A stretch of 64,000 nt of DNA. Origin: Chryseobacterium fluminis (lineage in GTDB: Bacteria; Bacteroidota; Bacteroidia; Flavobacteriales; Weeksellaceae). The DNA is taken from contig NZ_CP111121.1 of NCBI RefSeq assembly GCF_026314945.1, positions 1,488,001 to 1,552,000 of the forward strand, given 5' to 3'. The position numbers and the translations under genes were made by a program. Under the pieces are notes generated by a model that saw nothing but the letters and a program-made list of their open reading frames with translations, did no database searches and was not told the DNA's origin. How positions within the stretch are numbered: position 1 is the first letter of the stretch; the number at the start of each line of letters is the position of its first letter. Below are positions 9,173 to 17,669 of this stretch, piece by piece.

Positions 9173-9661
9173 ATGAAAAATTTAACGTTATCAGCTGCTT
9201 TTCTGTTTACAACTTTTAGTTTTGCCCAATCGGCAAAAAGCATCGGGATTATTGCTCCTGATCATAGAGAAATAACAGTCACAGCAGCCGATCTGGCAAA
9301 ATATACTAAACACAAGTTAGACAGTGTTCAGATTACCAATCATCTGAAAGAGTACAAATCTACCCTCAAAAACGTGAATGGTGTTTTGCTCAGAGATGTT
9401 CTTTCAAAAATATCTTTTAACGAGAAGTCACCAAAAGTGTTGAGTGAATATTATATCACCTGTATTGCAGAAGATGGGTATAGGGTTGTTTTCTCATGGA
9501 ATGAAATTTTCAATACTTCTGTGGGGGACCATGTACTGATCATTCCGGAAGTTGAAGGCAGACCGAAAGACGGCATCTCCACCTTGTCTCCCACTGATTT
9601 TGCAACCGGAAGAAGATACGTAAAAATGTTGAAAACCATTGTCTTAAAAAAAGCAGACTAA
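9173..9661 (+). CDS. Secreted sulfite oxidase-fold (molybdopterin-binding-like) protein
   Basis: A 162-residue protein with a signal peptide ending near FSFAQ. The mature part resembles the small oxidoreductase-molybdopterin (sulfite oxidase-type) domain proteins common in Bacteroidota: an ITVTAADLAKY strand, GVLLRDVLSKI, EDGYRVVFSWNEIFN and a C-terminal GRRYVKMLKTIVL. The molybdenum-ligating cysteine of true sulfite oxidases is not at an obvious position, so it may bind cofactor without catalysis. It lies 9 bp after the TauE-like gene and overlaps moaD by one base. Confidence 0.65.
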   Translation: MKNLTLSAAFLFTTFSFAQSAKSIGIIAPDHREITVTAADLAKYTKHKLDSVQITNHLKEYKSTLKNVNGVLLRDVLSKISFNEKSPKVLSEYYITCIAEDGYRVVFSWNEIFNTSVGDHVLIIPEVEGRPKDGISTLSPTDFATGRRYVKMLKTIVLKKAD

Positions 9662-9891
9662 TGAGTAGGATAAAAATAATCAGTTTTGGCAGACTGAAAG
9701 AAATTTTAGGCTCGGATTTTGAAGCTGAAGCTGAAAATACCGATATATTAATGCATCAACTGAACGAAACATTTTCTCTTTTAAAAGATTTAAAACTGAG
9801 AATTGCAGTTAATCAGAAGATCATTTCAGAAAATACACCATTACATAACAACGACGTGGTAGCCCTGATGCCACCTTATTCAGGAGGATAA
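9661..9891 (+). CDS. moaD: Molybdopterin synthase small subunit MoaD
   Basis: A 76-residue ubiquitin-fold sulfur carrier ending PPYSGG. The C-terminal Gly-Gly is adenylylated by MoeB and then thiocarboxylated to donate sulfur to precursor Z. Its start overlaps the previous stop by one base, and the moeB-like gene starts 1 bp after its stop. The AGGAGG that encodes its last residues is likely the ribosome-binding site of that gene. Confidence 0.92.
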   Translation: MSRIKIISFGRLKEILGSDFEAEAENTDILMHQLNETFSLLKDLKLRIAVNQKIISENTPLHNNDVVALMPPYSGG

Positions 9892-9892
9892 T

Positions 9893-11002
9893 ATGTGGAA
9901 TCCGGAACGATACGACAGGCAGATAAAGCTGCAAAACTTTGGCATCCATGCTCAGGAAAAGCTGGCATCTGCCCGAATTCTTGTCATCGGAGCAGGAGGT
10001 CTGGGCTGCCCTGTCCTGCAATATCTCACCGCAGCTGGCGTTGGAAATATCGGCATTACCGATGACGATCTGGTCTCATTGAGTAACCTTCACAGACAGG
10101 TTCTTTACACATCGGATGACATTGGAACATTAAAAACCGAAGCGGCATTCAAAAGACTCGGTGCGATGAATCCGGAGGTTGCATTTGACATCATTTCTAC
10201 CCGCATCACCACAAAAAATGCGATCCGGATGATTTCGGATTATGATTTGATACTGGATTGCTCGGACAACTTTCCGACACGGTACCTGTTGGATGATGCC
10301 TGCAGACTGATGAAGAAACCGCTGATTTTCGGTGCTGTTTATCAGTATGAAGGTCAGGTTGCTGTTTTCAATGTTCCCGATAAGCAAGGACGTACTACGA
10401 ACTACAGACATCTTTTTCCGGAACCTCCGAAACCGGGAGAAGTGCCGGACTGTAACGATGCCGGTGTTTTGGGTGTTTTGCCAGGAATGATCGGGAGCAT
10501 ACAGGCCGCCGAAGCCATCAAGCTGATCACCGGGACTGGAGAACCATTAATCAATAAATTAATGACCATCAATATGTTAGATTACCAGACTGCTGTTTTT
10601 GGGATTCCTTATGAAGACCCTGTAAATGCGGACATTCCGTCTACCGTGGAAGAATTTGAAAAAATGAATTATGAACAACACTGCGGAATCTTACAGGATG
10701 GCATTAAAAACATTTCTCCTCCGGTATTTAAAGAAGCATCAAAACTTCCCGATACTCTTGTTATTGATGTCCGGGAGCCTGATGAGCATCCTAAACTTAA
10801 GATTCCTTATGTGTCGATCCCTTTATCTCAATTAAAGGAACGCTTTTGTCAAATTCACCATCGCAATATTATTTTGGTCTGTCAGTCCGGCAAAAGAAGC
10901 CTTGCAGGCGCCTTGATTCTGCAGGAATTAGCAGGCCCTGACATTACCATCAGCCATCTGGAAGGTGGTATCCAGAATTTAAACCAAGAAATAAATGAGT
11001 AA
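9893..11002 (+). CDS. MoeB-like adenylyltransferase fused to rhodanese (MoeZ/MoeBR type)
   Basis: A 369-residue two-domain protein. The N-terminal ThiF/MoeB domain has the nucleotide loop GAGGLGCPVLQYL, the LSNLHRQVLY motif and the active-site cysteine in DCNDAGVLG. The C-terminal rhodanese domain (about residues 275-365) shows VIDVREPDEHPK and the catalytic loop VCQSGKRS. It activates MoaD and transfers sulfur to it, probably from the persulfide of a cysteine desulfurase such as that at 12346-13482. The two CxxC zinc motifs of E. coli MoeB are missing. It overlaps moaE by 8 bp. Confidence 0.9.
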   Translation: MWNPERYDRQIKLQNFGIHAQEKLASARILVIGAGGLGCPVLQYLTAAGVGNIGITDDDLVSLSNLHRQVLYTSDDIGTLKTEAAFKRLGAMNPEVAFDIISTRITTKNAIRMISDYDLILDCSDNFPTRYLLDDACRLMKKPLIFGAVYQYEGQVAVFNVPDKQGRTTNYRHLFPEPPKPGEVPDCNDAGVLGVLPGMIGSIQAAEAIKLITGTGEPLINKLMTINMLDYQTAVFGIPYEDPVNADIPSTVEEFEKMNYEQHCGILQDGIKNISPPVFKEASKLPDTLVIDVREPDEHPKLKIPYVSIPLSQLKERFCQIHHRNIILVCQSGKRSLAGALILQELAGPDITISHLEGGIQNLNQEINE

Positions 11003-11432
11003 CATAAAAAATATATTTCAGCAGAGTCCCATATCGCCTCTGTTCATTGCAGAAAGTATTTCCAAACATTCTTCAAAAACGGAAATCGGGGCGCATCAGA
11101 TTTTCCTGGGCCAGGTTCGCGCGGATAAAATCGGGGATAAAACGGTAAAGGCTATCGAATATACCGCATACGAAGATCTGGCGTTGAATCAGATGTCAGC
11201 CATCCGAGAAGAGATTTTTGCCAAATATGACCTTACCTGTATGCATATTCATCACAGCCTGGGTGTCGTGAGTGCAGGAGAAATCTGCCTCTTTGTTTTT
11301 ACCTCGTCAAAGCACAGACAAGCAGCAACGCTGGCTTGTAATGAAGTGGTAGAACGTATAAAAAACGAATTGCCGATCTGGGGAAAAGAGATTTTTGAGG
11401 ACGAAACCCACCAATGGAAAACCAATCAATAA
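10995..11432 (+). CDS. moaE: Molybdopterin synthase catalytic subunit MoaE
   Basis: A 145-residue large subunit of molybdopterin synthase, which with MoaD converts cyclic pyranopterin monophosphate to molybdopterin. The GAHQIFLGQVRAD strand, the LEYTAYEDLA-like segment (here IEYTAYEDLA), the HSLGVVSAGEICLFV core and the catalytic lysine region NELPIWGKEIFED are all visible. It overlaps the rhodanese-MoeB gene by 8 bp. Confidence 0.95.
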   Translation: MSNIKNIFQQSPISPLFIAESISKHSSKTEIGAHQIFLGQVRADKIGDKTVKAIEYTAYEDLALNQMSAIREEIFAKYDLTCMHIHHSLGVVSAGEICLFVFTSSKHRQAATLACNEVVERIKNELPIWGKEIFEDETHQWKTNQ

Positions 11433-11435
11433 GCT

Positions 11436-12344
11436 ATGGTAGATATTACTTTTAAAACGTTTACGCTTCGAAAAGCAATTGCGTCTGCAACGATCAAGGC
11501 TTCAGATGCCTTAACCATAGAAGCGGTGCGAGACGGAAAAGTGCCAAAAGGTAATGTCCTGGAATTTGCCAGGGCTTCTGCTTTGCTGGCCATTAAGAAA
11601 ACCAGTGATGTTATTCCGGACTGTCATCCTCTGCCTGTGGAATATGCGGCTATTAACTATGAAATGGATGATCTGAACATCCATATCACGGTTGAAGTTC
11701 ATACCATTTACAAGACCGGCGTTGAGGTAGAAGCCATGCACGGCGCTTCTGTAGCGGCACTGGTGATTTATGATATGCTGAAACCAATCGATAAAAATGT
11801 AGAAATCGCCAACATCAGACTGCTGGAAAAACACGGCGGAAAGAGCAGCCAGAATCTGCCTGAAAATCAAAACCTTACGGCTGCAGTGATTGTCTGCAGT
11901 GATTCTGTTTCTCAGGGCCTCAAAGAGGACCGCTCAGGAAAATTCTTAACTGAAGCACTGAAGAATCAGGGAATCGGTAAGATTGATTACAATGTCGTCC
12001 CGGATGATATTCCTGCCATTCAGGAACAGATTCATTTGTTTAAGAATAAGAAATATGATCTTCTTGTCTTTACGGGAGGGACAGGGCTGTCCGATCGCGA
12101 TGTCACTCCTGAAGCGGTGAAGCCGTTTATTACCCGGGAGATTCCCGGTGTGATGGAAACGGCAAGAAATTACGGACAGGACCGGGTGAAAACGTCAATG
12201 CTTTCCCGCGGGATAGCGGGATTTTCTGATGATATGCTGATCCTTACACTTCCGGGATCGTCAGGTGCTGTAAGAGATTATATGAAGGCCCTGTTTCCAC
12301 AGATTCTGCATGTATTTTCAGTTAAAAAAGGCGAGGATCATTAA
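11436..12344 (+). CDS. moaCB: Fused MoaC/MoaB molybdenum cofactor protein
   Basis: A 302-residue fusion. Residues 1-~140 are MoaC, the cyclic pyranopterin monophosphate synthase working after MoaA, with IPDCHPLPVEY and VEVEAMHGASVAALVIYDML. Residues ~145-302 are MoaB/MogA, the molybdopterin adenylyltransferase, with VFTGGTGLSDRDVTPEAV and LPGSSGAVRDYM. This supplies both remaining activities, so the operon encodes the whole route from GTP to inserted molybdenum. It ends 1 bp from the convergent cysteine desulfurase stop; no terminator fits between. Confidence 0.94.
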   Translation: MVDITFKTFTLRKAIASATIKASDALTIEAVRDGKVPKGNVLEFARASALLAIKKTSDVIPDCHPLPVEYAAINYEMDDLNIHITVEVHTIYKTGVEVEAMHGASVAALVIYDMLKPIDKNVEIANIRLLEKHGGKSSQNLPENQNLTAAVIVCSDSVSQGLKEDRSGKFLTEALKNQGIGKIDYNVVPDDIPAIQEQIHLFKNKKYDLLVFTGGTGLSDRDVTPEAVKPFITREIPGVMETARNYGQDRVKTSMLSRGIAGFSDDMLILTLPGSSGAVRDYMKALFPQILHVFSVKKGEDH

Positions 12345-12345
12345 T

Positions 12346-13482
12346 TTACCCGTTTCTCAACTGTAATATTATTTTCTCTATTTTATGCGCAGCTATATCA
12401 ATATCGGATGGGGTAGTAAATTTTCCCAGGCTGAATCTTAGTGAGGAAAGTGCATCACGATCTTCCATTCCCATGGCCTTTAAAACATGGGAAGGCCGGG
12501 TGGTGGCCGCATTACAGGCTGAGCCGCTGGACACACAGATATTCCCTAATGACAGAATCATCTGCTCAGCATTTACCTGCGAAAAGCAGATATTGGTTGT
12601 ATTGAAGATCCTGCTGTTCTGATTTCCATTGATGGATGTACCGGAAATTTTTAAGAGTGAATTTTCCAGGCGGTTCCTGAGTTCATTACTATTTTGTGCA
12701 TCTCTCTCCATCTCAGCAAGCGCAATTTCGGCTGCCTTCCCCATTCCTATGATTCCCGGAACATTCAGCGTCCCGCTTCGCAGGTTGAACTGCTGACCGC
12801 CACCGTGAATCTGAGGATCAGTACGTTTTTTAATAGCAGAAGAAATATACAGCGCTCCGATTCCCTTCGGTCCATAGAATTTGTGGGCCGAAAAAGCCAT
12901 CACATCAATTCCAAGATCTTTAACATTCATTTCAATTTTCCCTACCGCCTGTGTGGCGTCACAAAACAGAAGACAGTCATGTTTATGGGTAATCTCTGCG
13001 ATTTGTTTTATAGGCTGAATGACACCTGTTTCGTTATTAACATACATGATACACACCATCAGGGTTTTATCACTGATCTCATTCTGCAGTTCGTCCAGAT
13101 CGAGCAGACCATCCTTTCCAGTATTAAGGTAAGTAACAGGAAATCCCTGTTCTTCCAGGTAATGACAGGTATCTAAAACGGCTTTATGCTCGGTCTTTAG
13201 GGTGATAATGTGATTTTTACCATGTGATTTTTTAATTCCTTTTAATGCGAGATTCACGGCTTCTGTTGCTCCGGAGGTATAAATGATTTCTTTTGGATTT
13301 GCAGAAATCAGTTCAGCAATATGTTCGCCGGCTTCTTCTATAGCTTCTTTTACAGTAAGTCCGAAAAGATGGGAACTGCCCGAATTGGCATAAAGAGAAT
13401 TAAAATAAGGGATCATCGCATCCACGACTCTTCTATCGACAGGTGTGGTGGCATTATAGTCTAAATACACGTAATCATTCAT
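12346..13482 (-). CDS. Cysteine desulfurase (NifS/IscS family)
   Basis: A 378-residue PLP enzyme converting cysteine to alanine while forming an enzyme persulfide. The PLP lysine is in SAHKFYGPKGIGALYI and the mobile-loop cysteine in SSGSACNAATTRPS, a class I (IscS/NifS-like) arrangement. I start it at the ATG at 13482; an upstream in-frame TTG at 13494 would add four residues before YLDYNATTP and is less likely. It faces the cofactor operon tail to tail and is a plausible sulfur donor for MoeB-rhodanese and XdhC. A general Fe-S or tRNA role cannot be excluded. Confidence 0.9.
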   Translation of the reverse strand: MNDYVYLDYNATTPVDRRVVDAMIPYFNSLYANSGSSHLFGLTVKEAIEEAGEHIAELISANPKEIIYTSGATEAVNLALKGIKKSHGKNHIITLKTEHKAVLDTCHYLEEQGFPVTYLNTGKDGLLDLDELQNEISDKTLMVCIMYVNNETGVIQPIKQIAEITHKHDCLLFCDATQAVGKIEMNVKDLGIDVMAFSAHKFYGPKGIGALYISSAIKKRTDPQIHGGGQQFNLRSGTLNVPGIIGMGKAAEIALAEMERDAQNSNELRNRLENSLLKISGTSINGNQNSRIFNTTNICFSQVNAEQMILSLGNICVSSGSACNAATTRPSHVLKAMGMEDRDALSSLRFSLGKFTTPSDIDIAAHKIEKIILQLRNG

Positions 13483-13728
13483 AGCATCTAACAAATAAAG
13501 GTCAATTTAATAATTATCCAATGATTAAACTCCTGTGAAGCCTATAAAATTGTTAAATCTCTCCTTTTTACAGTTAATTCACCACATCACTAAACAAAGA
13601 TTTTTTAAAAAGGACCTCATGAAGATAACGAGGCAATGAGTTTGGAAAAACTATCTCATATAAAACTGATAAGCTATTAAGATCAATCCTGTTTGTCGTC
13701 TGCGGGTCTAAGCTTCAATCTGCTCATT

Positions 13729-14406
13729 TCATTTGAATTTTTGAAATAAATAAATATTCCACAAGATCATTTCATATCCGTATACCGTATCTTCTAAAGG
13801 AATGGTCAGCATTCGGATTCCCATAAAATCCTGAGGATTGTAATTCACAATGGGAGACTCAAGACCTGTACCGGTGAGTATTCCGTTAACCGCCAGAAAT
13901 CCCGGCATCAGCATCAGATAAACGAATGAAACCTTACCAATCCATCGTGCTCCTAATATAAAATAAAGCACCAACATACTGACTGCCGTTGTCACGAAGG
14001 TCATCAAAGTGTAGATCCTGTCCTGAAAGTAAACCGCAATTCCAAGTGCTGAAATAATGGAGATGACAACGAATACTTTTTCCGGCAGCGGTTTCCAATC
14101 CAGCTTAAAAAATTTATTCAGACAGAAGTAAGTGAAAACACATGAGAACGGAATACAGAAGAAGAAAAGTATTTCTTCAACCGGAAGATTAAATATCCGA
14201 ATTCCTACGAGATAAGCATCATTGAACCACCAGACTCCTCTACCTGTAAACCAGATATCCCAGCAGATGAAAACAAAAGCGACTATCCCGGCTGCCTTTA
14301 AAAAAGCAGGAAAGTGTCTGTTGAATTTTATTTTCGGGTGAAAAGAAAAAATAAAACAGACGACCACCGTGAAAAAATTAATCAGAAGATAGGTGTAATG
14401 CAGCAT
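13729..14406 (-). CDS. crtY: Lycopene cyclase, fused CrtYc-CrtYd type
   Basis: A 225-residue membrane protein with about seven helices. It carries the duplicated heterodimer-type cyclase signature: FNLPVEEILFF near residue 75 and LTIPLEDTVYGYEM near 195. These acidic motifs mark the CrtYc and CrtYd halves, which in flavobacteria are joined. It converts lycopene to beta-carotene. Last gene of the carotenoid operon, 2 bp after crtZ. Confidence 0.9.
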   Translation of the reverse strand: MLHYTYLLINFFTVVVCFIFSFHPKIKFNRHFPAFLKAAGIVAFVFICWDIWFTGRGVWWFNDAYLVGIRIFNLPVEEILFFFCIPFSCVFTYFCLNKFFKLDWKPLPEKVFVVISIISALGIAVYFQDRIYTLMTFVTTAVSMLVLYFILGARWIGKVSFVYLMLMPGFLAVNGILTGTGLESPIVNYNPQDFMGIRMLTIPLEDTVYGYEMILWNIYLFQKFK

Positions 14407-14408
14407 GA

Positions 14409-14867
14409 TCAGGCTCTGTGTTTATTGAAATACATTTTAAAATATTTAACGGAAACCCACAGAAAACCAAAGCATTCTCCGCGTTCTTTTCCGGTATGCT
14501 TGTGATGCTGTTTGTGCGCCCTTCTGATGGCCAGTAAATAGGGATTCTGTGTATTGCGCAGGATTTTCATCCTTTGGTGGATAAAGATGTCATGAACGAA
14601 GAAATAAGCCATTCCGTATAAAGCGATTCCCAGGGCAATATAAAACCAATGGTTAAAATTTTGCAGAGTCCCGTAATACATCAAAAGGATTGTAGGTACT
14701 GCAAAAATCAGGAAAAAATAATCATTCTTTTCCATCGGTCCGTCATTGCTGTGGTCGTGGTGATCTTTATGCAGCATCCAAAGAAATCCGTGCATAATAT
14801 ATTTGTGAATAAGCCAGGTCATTCCCTCCATGATAAAGAACGTGGCTACGACAATCAGAAAATTCAT
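14409..14867 (-). CDS. crtZ: Beta-carotene hydroxylase CrtZ
   Basis: A 152-residue integral membrane di-iron hydroxylase of the fatty acid hydroxylase superfamily. The four histidine clusters are visible: HKYIMH, HKDHH, HDIFIH and HKQHH. It would hydroxylate both rings of beta-carotene to give zeaxanthin, the usual yellow carotenoid of marine and soil flavobacteria. It overlaps the SRPBCC gene by 4 bp. Confidence 0.93.
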   Translation of the reverse strand: MNFLIVVATFFIMEGMTWLIHKYIMHGFLWMLHKDHHDHSNDGPMEKNDYFFLIFAVPTILLMYYGTLQNFNHWFYIALGIALYGMAYFFVHDIFIHQRMKILRNTQNPYLLAIRRAHKQHHKHTGKERGECFGFLWVSVKYFKMYFNKHRA

Positions 14868-15334
14868 AAACTTATATTTTTATTGAAACGTTCTTCTAAA
14901 ACTTTATACCGATAACTGAAAACGTGCTCCAGTTTTTTTCTGACGAAGATCTTGTGGGCTACTTCTCCCAAAAATCCCAGAGGAAGTTCGTAATCTACAG
15001 TATCTCTCATCAATACCCCTTTTTCATTCACAATAAATTCATGATGATGATTCCAGAGCCTGTAAGGTCCTGCTTCCTGAAAGTCTGTAAAACTTTTCCG
15101 GAAATCGACCTGCGTGATTTTCGTTTTCCATTTCATTTTGATGCCGAAAAGCGGAGAAACATAATAATCGATGATCATTCCTTCAAATATCTCATCATCC
15201 GTGAGCTGGGTGCGAACGATAAAATTCATATCCTTCGGTGTGATTTCCGACAGGTTATTGGCAGAAGAAAAAAACTTCCATGCGGTTTCTATATCACAGT
15301 TCAGCTGCTGTTCTCTGTAAAGCTTGTGTATCAT
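14864..15334 (-). CDS. SRPBCC (START-like) protein of the carotenoid operon
   Basis: A 156-residue protein with the START/polyketide cyclase-like fold: YREQQLNCDIETAWKFFS at the N-terminus, a central ISPLFG-like (here VSPLFGIKMKW) strand and a C-terminal amphipathic helix. Such proteins bind hydrophobic ligands and often sit in flavobacterial crt operons, but their exact role is not settled. It lies 21 bp after crtB and overlaps crtZ by 4 bp. It is related to the SRPBCC protein at 57513-57983. Confidence 0.75.
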   Translation of the reverse strand: MIHKLYREQQLNCDIETAWKFFSSANNLSEITPKDMNFIVRTQLTDDEIFEGMIIDYYVSPLFGIKMKWKTKITQVDFRKSFTDFQEAGPYRLWNHHHEFIVNEKGVLMRDTVDYELPLGFLGEVAHKIFVRKKLEHVFSYRYKVLEERFNKNISL

Positions 15335-15355
15335 AGTCTGCTTTGGTTTGGTCTT

Positions 15356-16192
15356 TTACAAAAAAGACGTTTTGTATTGTACATAGCTGCTCATCATCAG
15401 GGATATTTTTTTTCCGTTGGAGATTCTTATTCTCTGGTTAATGATCTTACTGGCGGAGGTTCTCTTTATTTTCCTGAAAAGGGAAATGTAATACCGGTAA
15501 GCCAGGTAAACTCCGAATTTAGCGGAAGCCTGCAGCTTTTTTATTCCTTCCAGGGCAATTTTAAATTCTTCCTCAATTTCTCTTTCAATATGAGCTTTTA
15601 CCGTATTGTCGAAATAAGAAATATCTACATTGGGAAAGTAGCAGCGCCCCAGGATCTGGTAGTCATCCTTCATATCCCGCAGAAAGTTTACCTTCTGGAA
15701 AGCAGATCCCAGGATCATGGCGTAAGGTTTCAGCTTCTCAAATTCTGCTGTATTTCCTTCGGTAAAGATGTGAAGACACATGAGGCCCACTACTTCCGCA
15801 GATCCTACGATATATTCTTTGTATAAATCTGAATTGTAATCGATCTTCTGAAGATCCATTTCCATACTTTTCAGAAACTGGTGAATAAGAGCGTGATCTA
15901 TATTGTACCGGTGCACCGTTTCCTGAAACGACTGCAGAATAGGATTCAGCGAGATCCGGTCTTCGAGGGCTTCAAAGGTTTCCGCCTTGTACCGTGCCAG
16001 CAGTTTCTGCTTGTCACAATGGTGAAAGCTGTCTACAATTTCGTCGGCAAGGCGTACATATCCGTAAACCGCATAGATGGGATTTCTGATTTTCGGGGAA
16101 AGGGCCATTATTCCGAGAGAGAAACTGGTACTGTATTGTCTCGTTGTTTCTCGGCTCACTTTATAAGAAAGGTCGTCAAACAATTTTTTCAT
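15356..16192 (-). CDS. crtB: Phytoene synthase CrtB
   Basis: A 278-residue head-to-head prenyl synthase joining two geranylgeranyl diphosphates into phytoene. The first Asp-rich motif is RLADEIVDSF near residue 48; the second is NFLRDMKDDYQILGRCYFP near residue 168. Position between crtI and crtZ favours phytoene over squalene synthase. Two base pairs separate it from crtI. Confidence 0.93.
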   Translation of the reverse strand: MKKLFDDLSYKVSRETTRQYSTSFSLGIMALSPKIRNPIYAVYGYVRLADEIVDSFHHCDKQKLLARYKAETFEALEDRISLNPILQSFQETVHRYNIDHALIHQFLKSMEMDLQKIDYNSDLYKEYIVGSAEVVGLMCLHIFTEGNTAEFEKLKPYAMILGSAFQKVNFLRDMKDDYQILGRCYFPNVDISYFDNTVKAHIEREIEEEFKIALEGIKKLQASAKFGVYLAYRYYISLFRKIKRTSASKIINQRIRISNGKKISLMMSSYVQYKTSFL

Positions 16193-16194
16193 AG

Positions 16195-17667
16195 TTAATA
16201 TATTTTGCTGGCTTCGTTAGCGGCTATTTTTCCGGAAATAATAGAAGGCGGCACGCCGGGACCGGGTACCGTAAGCTGTCCTGTATAGAGGAGATTTTTT
16301 ATCTTTTTATTCCGGATGGAAGGCTTTAGAACAGCGGTTTGTGATAAGGTGTTGGCAAGACCGTAGGCATTGCCTTTGTAGGCATTATAATCTTCTTTAA
16401 AATCTTTAATGCAGTAGCTTTTTTTATAATCGATCTTTGTAATGATGTCTGATGCTCCGGTATGCTTCTGCAGTCTTGTGATCATCTGGTGAAAATATTT
16501 TTCTCTTATTTCTTCGGTATCTTCTATTCCGGGAGCTACCGGCATTAACAGGAATACATTTTCACTGTTCTCCGGGGCAGTTCCAGGATCTGTTTTGGAT
16601 GGACAGCACACATAGAACAGCGGCTGTGTAGGCCATTTTTTATCTTCATATATTTCGTGCGTGTGAAGGTCGAGATCATTTTCAAAGAAAAGCGTATGAT
16701 GCTTCAGATTTGGCACCTTTTCGCTGATTCCCAGGTAATAAATGAGACATGACGGGGCAAATGTTTTTTTCTCCCAGTAAGAATCTTTATAATTTCTGTA
16801 TTCTTCAGGCAGGAGCTGATCTTCGGTATGATGGTAATCTGAGGAAGCAATAATCACATCAAATTTCACCGTTTCGCCGTTTACGATCACAGCGTTGGCT
16901 TTATTATGTTCTACCGTAATTTTTTCTACGGGCGAATTGAAATGAAAATGAGCTCCCTGCCCCTTCGCGATCTTCATCATCGCATCGGTAACTTTCGAAA
17001 AGCCACCCATCGGATACCAGGTGCCCAGTTTATAGCCGCCATAATTCATGAGGCTGTACAGCGCAGGAATATCCTTTGGTGCCGCACCCAGAAAAATCAC
17101 GGGAAACTCCATCAGCATAATCAGTTTAGGGTTTTGAAAATATTTTCTCACAAAACGGCTGAAGTTGGTAAGCAGATCCAGTTTCATCGCATTCTTTGCC
17201 ATCTTGGGAGATATAAACTCAAACCAGGAATGGCAGGGCTTATTCACAAAATCTTTCATCCCGATCTCATACTTTACCTGCGCATCATTCATAAACTCTT
17301 CAAGCTTTTGTCCCGCACCTTTTTCGATGCTTTCAAATAAAGTTTTCATCTCCTCGTAACGCCCGGGTATATTCATCACACCGTCTGAAAATACCATTTC
17401 AAACTGGGGATCCAGGGGAATAAGCTCATAGAAATCAGATGACTTCTTTCCGAAGTCTTCAAAGTAAGCCTCAATAATATCCGGCATCCAGTACCAGCTT
17501 GGTCCCATATCAAAAACATAGCCTTCATCGGTACTCCATTTTCTTGCTCTGCCTCCTGCCGTGCTGTTTTTTTCGAATACATGCACCTCATTGCCCTCTT
17601 TAGCTAAATAAGACGCGGCTGACAACCCGGAAAAACCAGATCCTATAATGGCTATTTTTTTACTCAT
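16195..17667 (-). CDS. crtI: Phytoene desaturase CrtI
   Basis: A 490-residue FAD enzyme of normal family length. The N-terminal dinucleotide fold is IAIIGSGFSGLSAASYLA followed by EKNSTAGGRARKW. The C-terminal carotenoid-desaturase signature TGQLTVPGPGVPPSIISGK is intact. It converts phytoene to lycopene. It is the first enzyme gene after the MarR regulator, 2 bp downstream. Confidence 0.95.
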   Translation of the reverse strand: MSKKIAIIGSGFSGLSAASYLAKEGNEVHVFEKNSTAGGRARKWSTDEGYVFDMGPSWYWMPDIIEAYFEDFGKKSSDFYELIPLDPQFEMVFSDGVMNIPGRYEEMKTLFESIEKGAGQKLEEFMNDAQVKYEIGMKDFVNKPCHSWFEFISPKMAKNAMKLDLLTNFSRFVRKYFQNPKLIMLMEFPVIFLGAAPKDIPALYSLMNYGGYKLGTWYPMGGFSKVTDAMMKIAKGQGAHFHFNSPVEKITVEHNKANAVIVNGETVKFDVIIASSDYHHTEDQLLPEEYRNYKDSYWEKKTFAPSCLIYYLGISEKVPNLKHHTLFFENDLDLHTHEIYEDKKWPTQPLFYVCCPSKTDPGTAPENSENVFLLMPVAPGIEDTEEIREKYFHQMITRLQKHTGASDIITKIDYKKSYCIKDFKEDYNAYKGNAYGLANTLSQTAVLKPSIRNKKIKNLLYTGQLTVPGPGVPPSIISGKIAANEASKIY

Positions 17668-17669
17668 AA

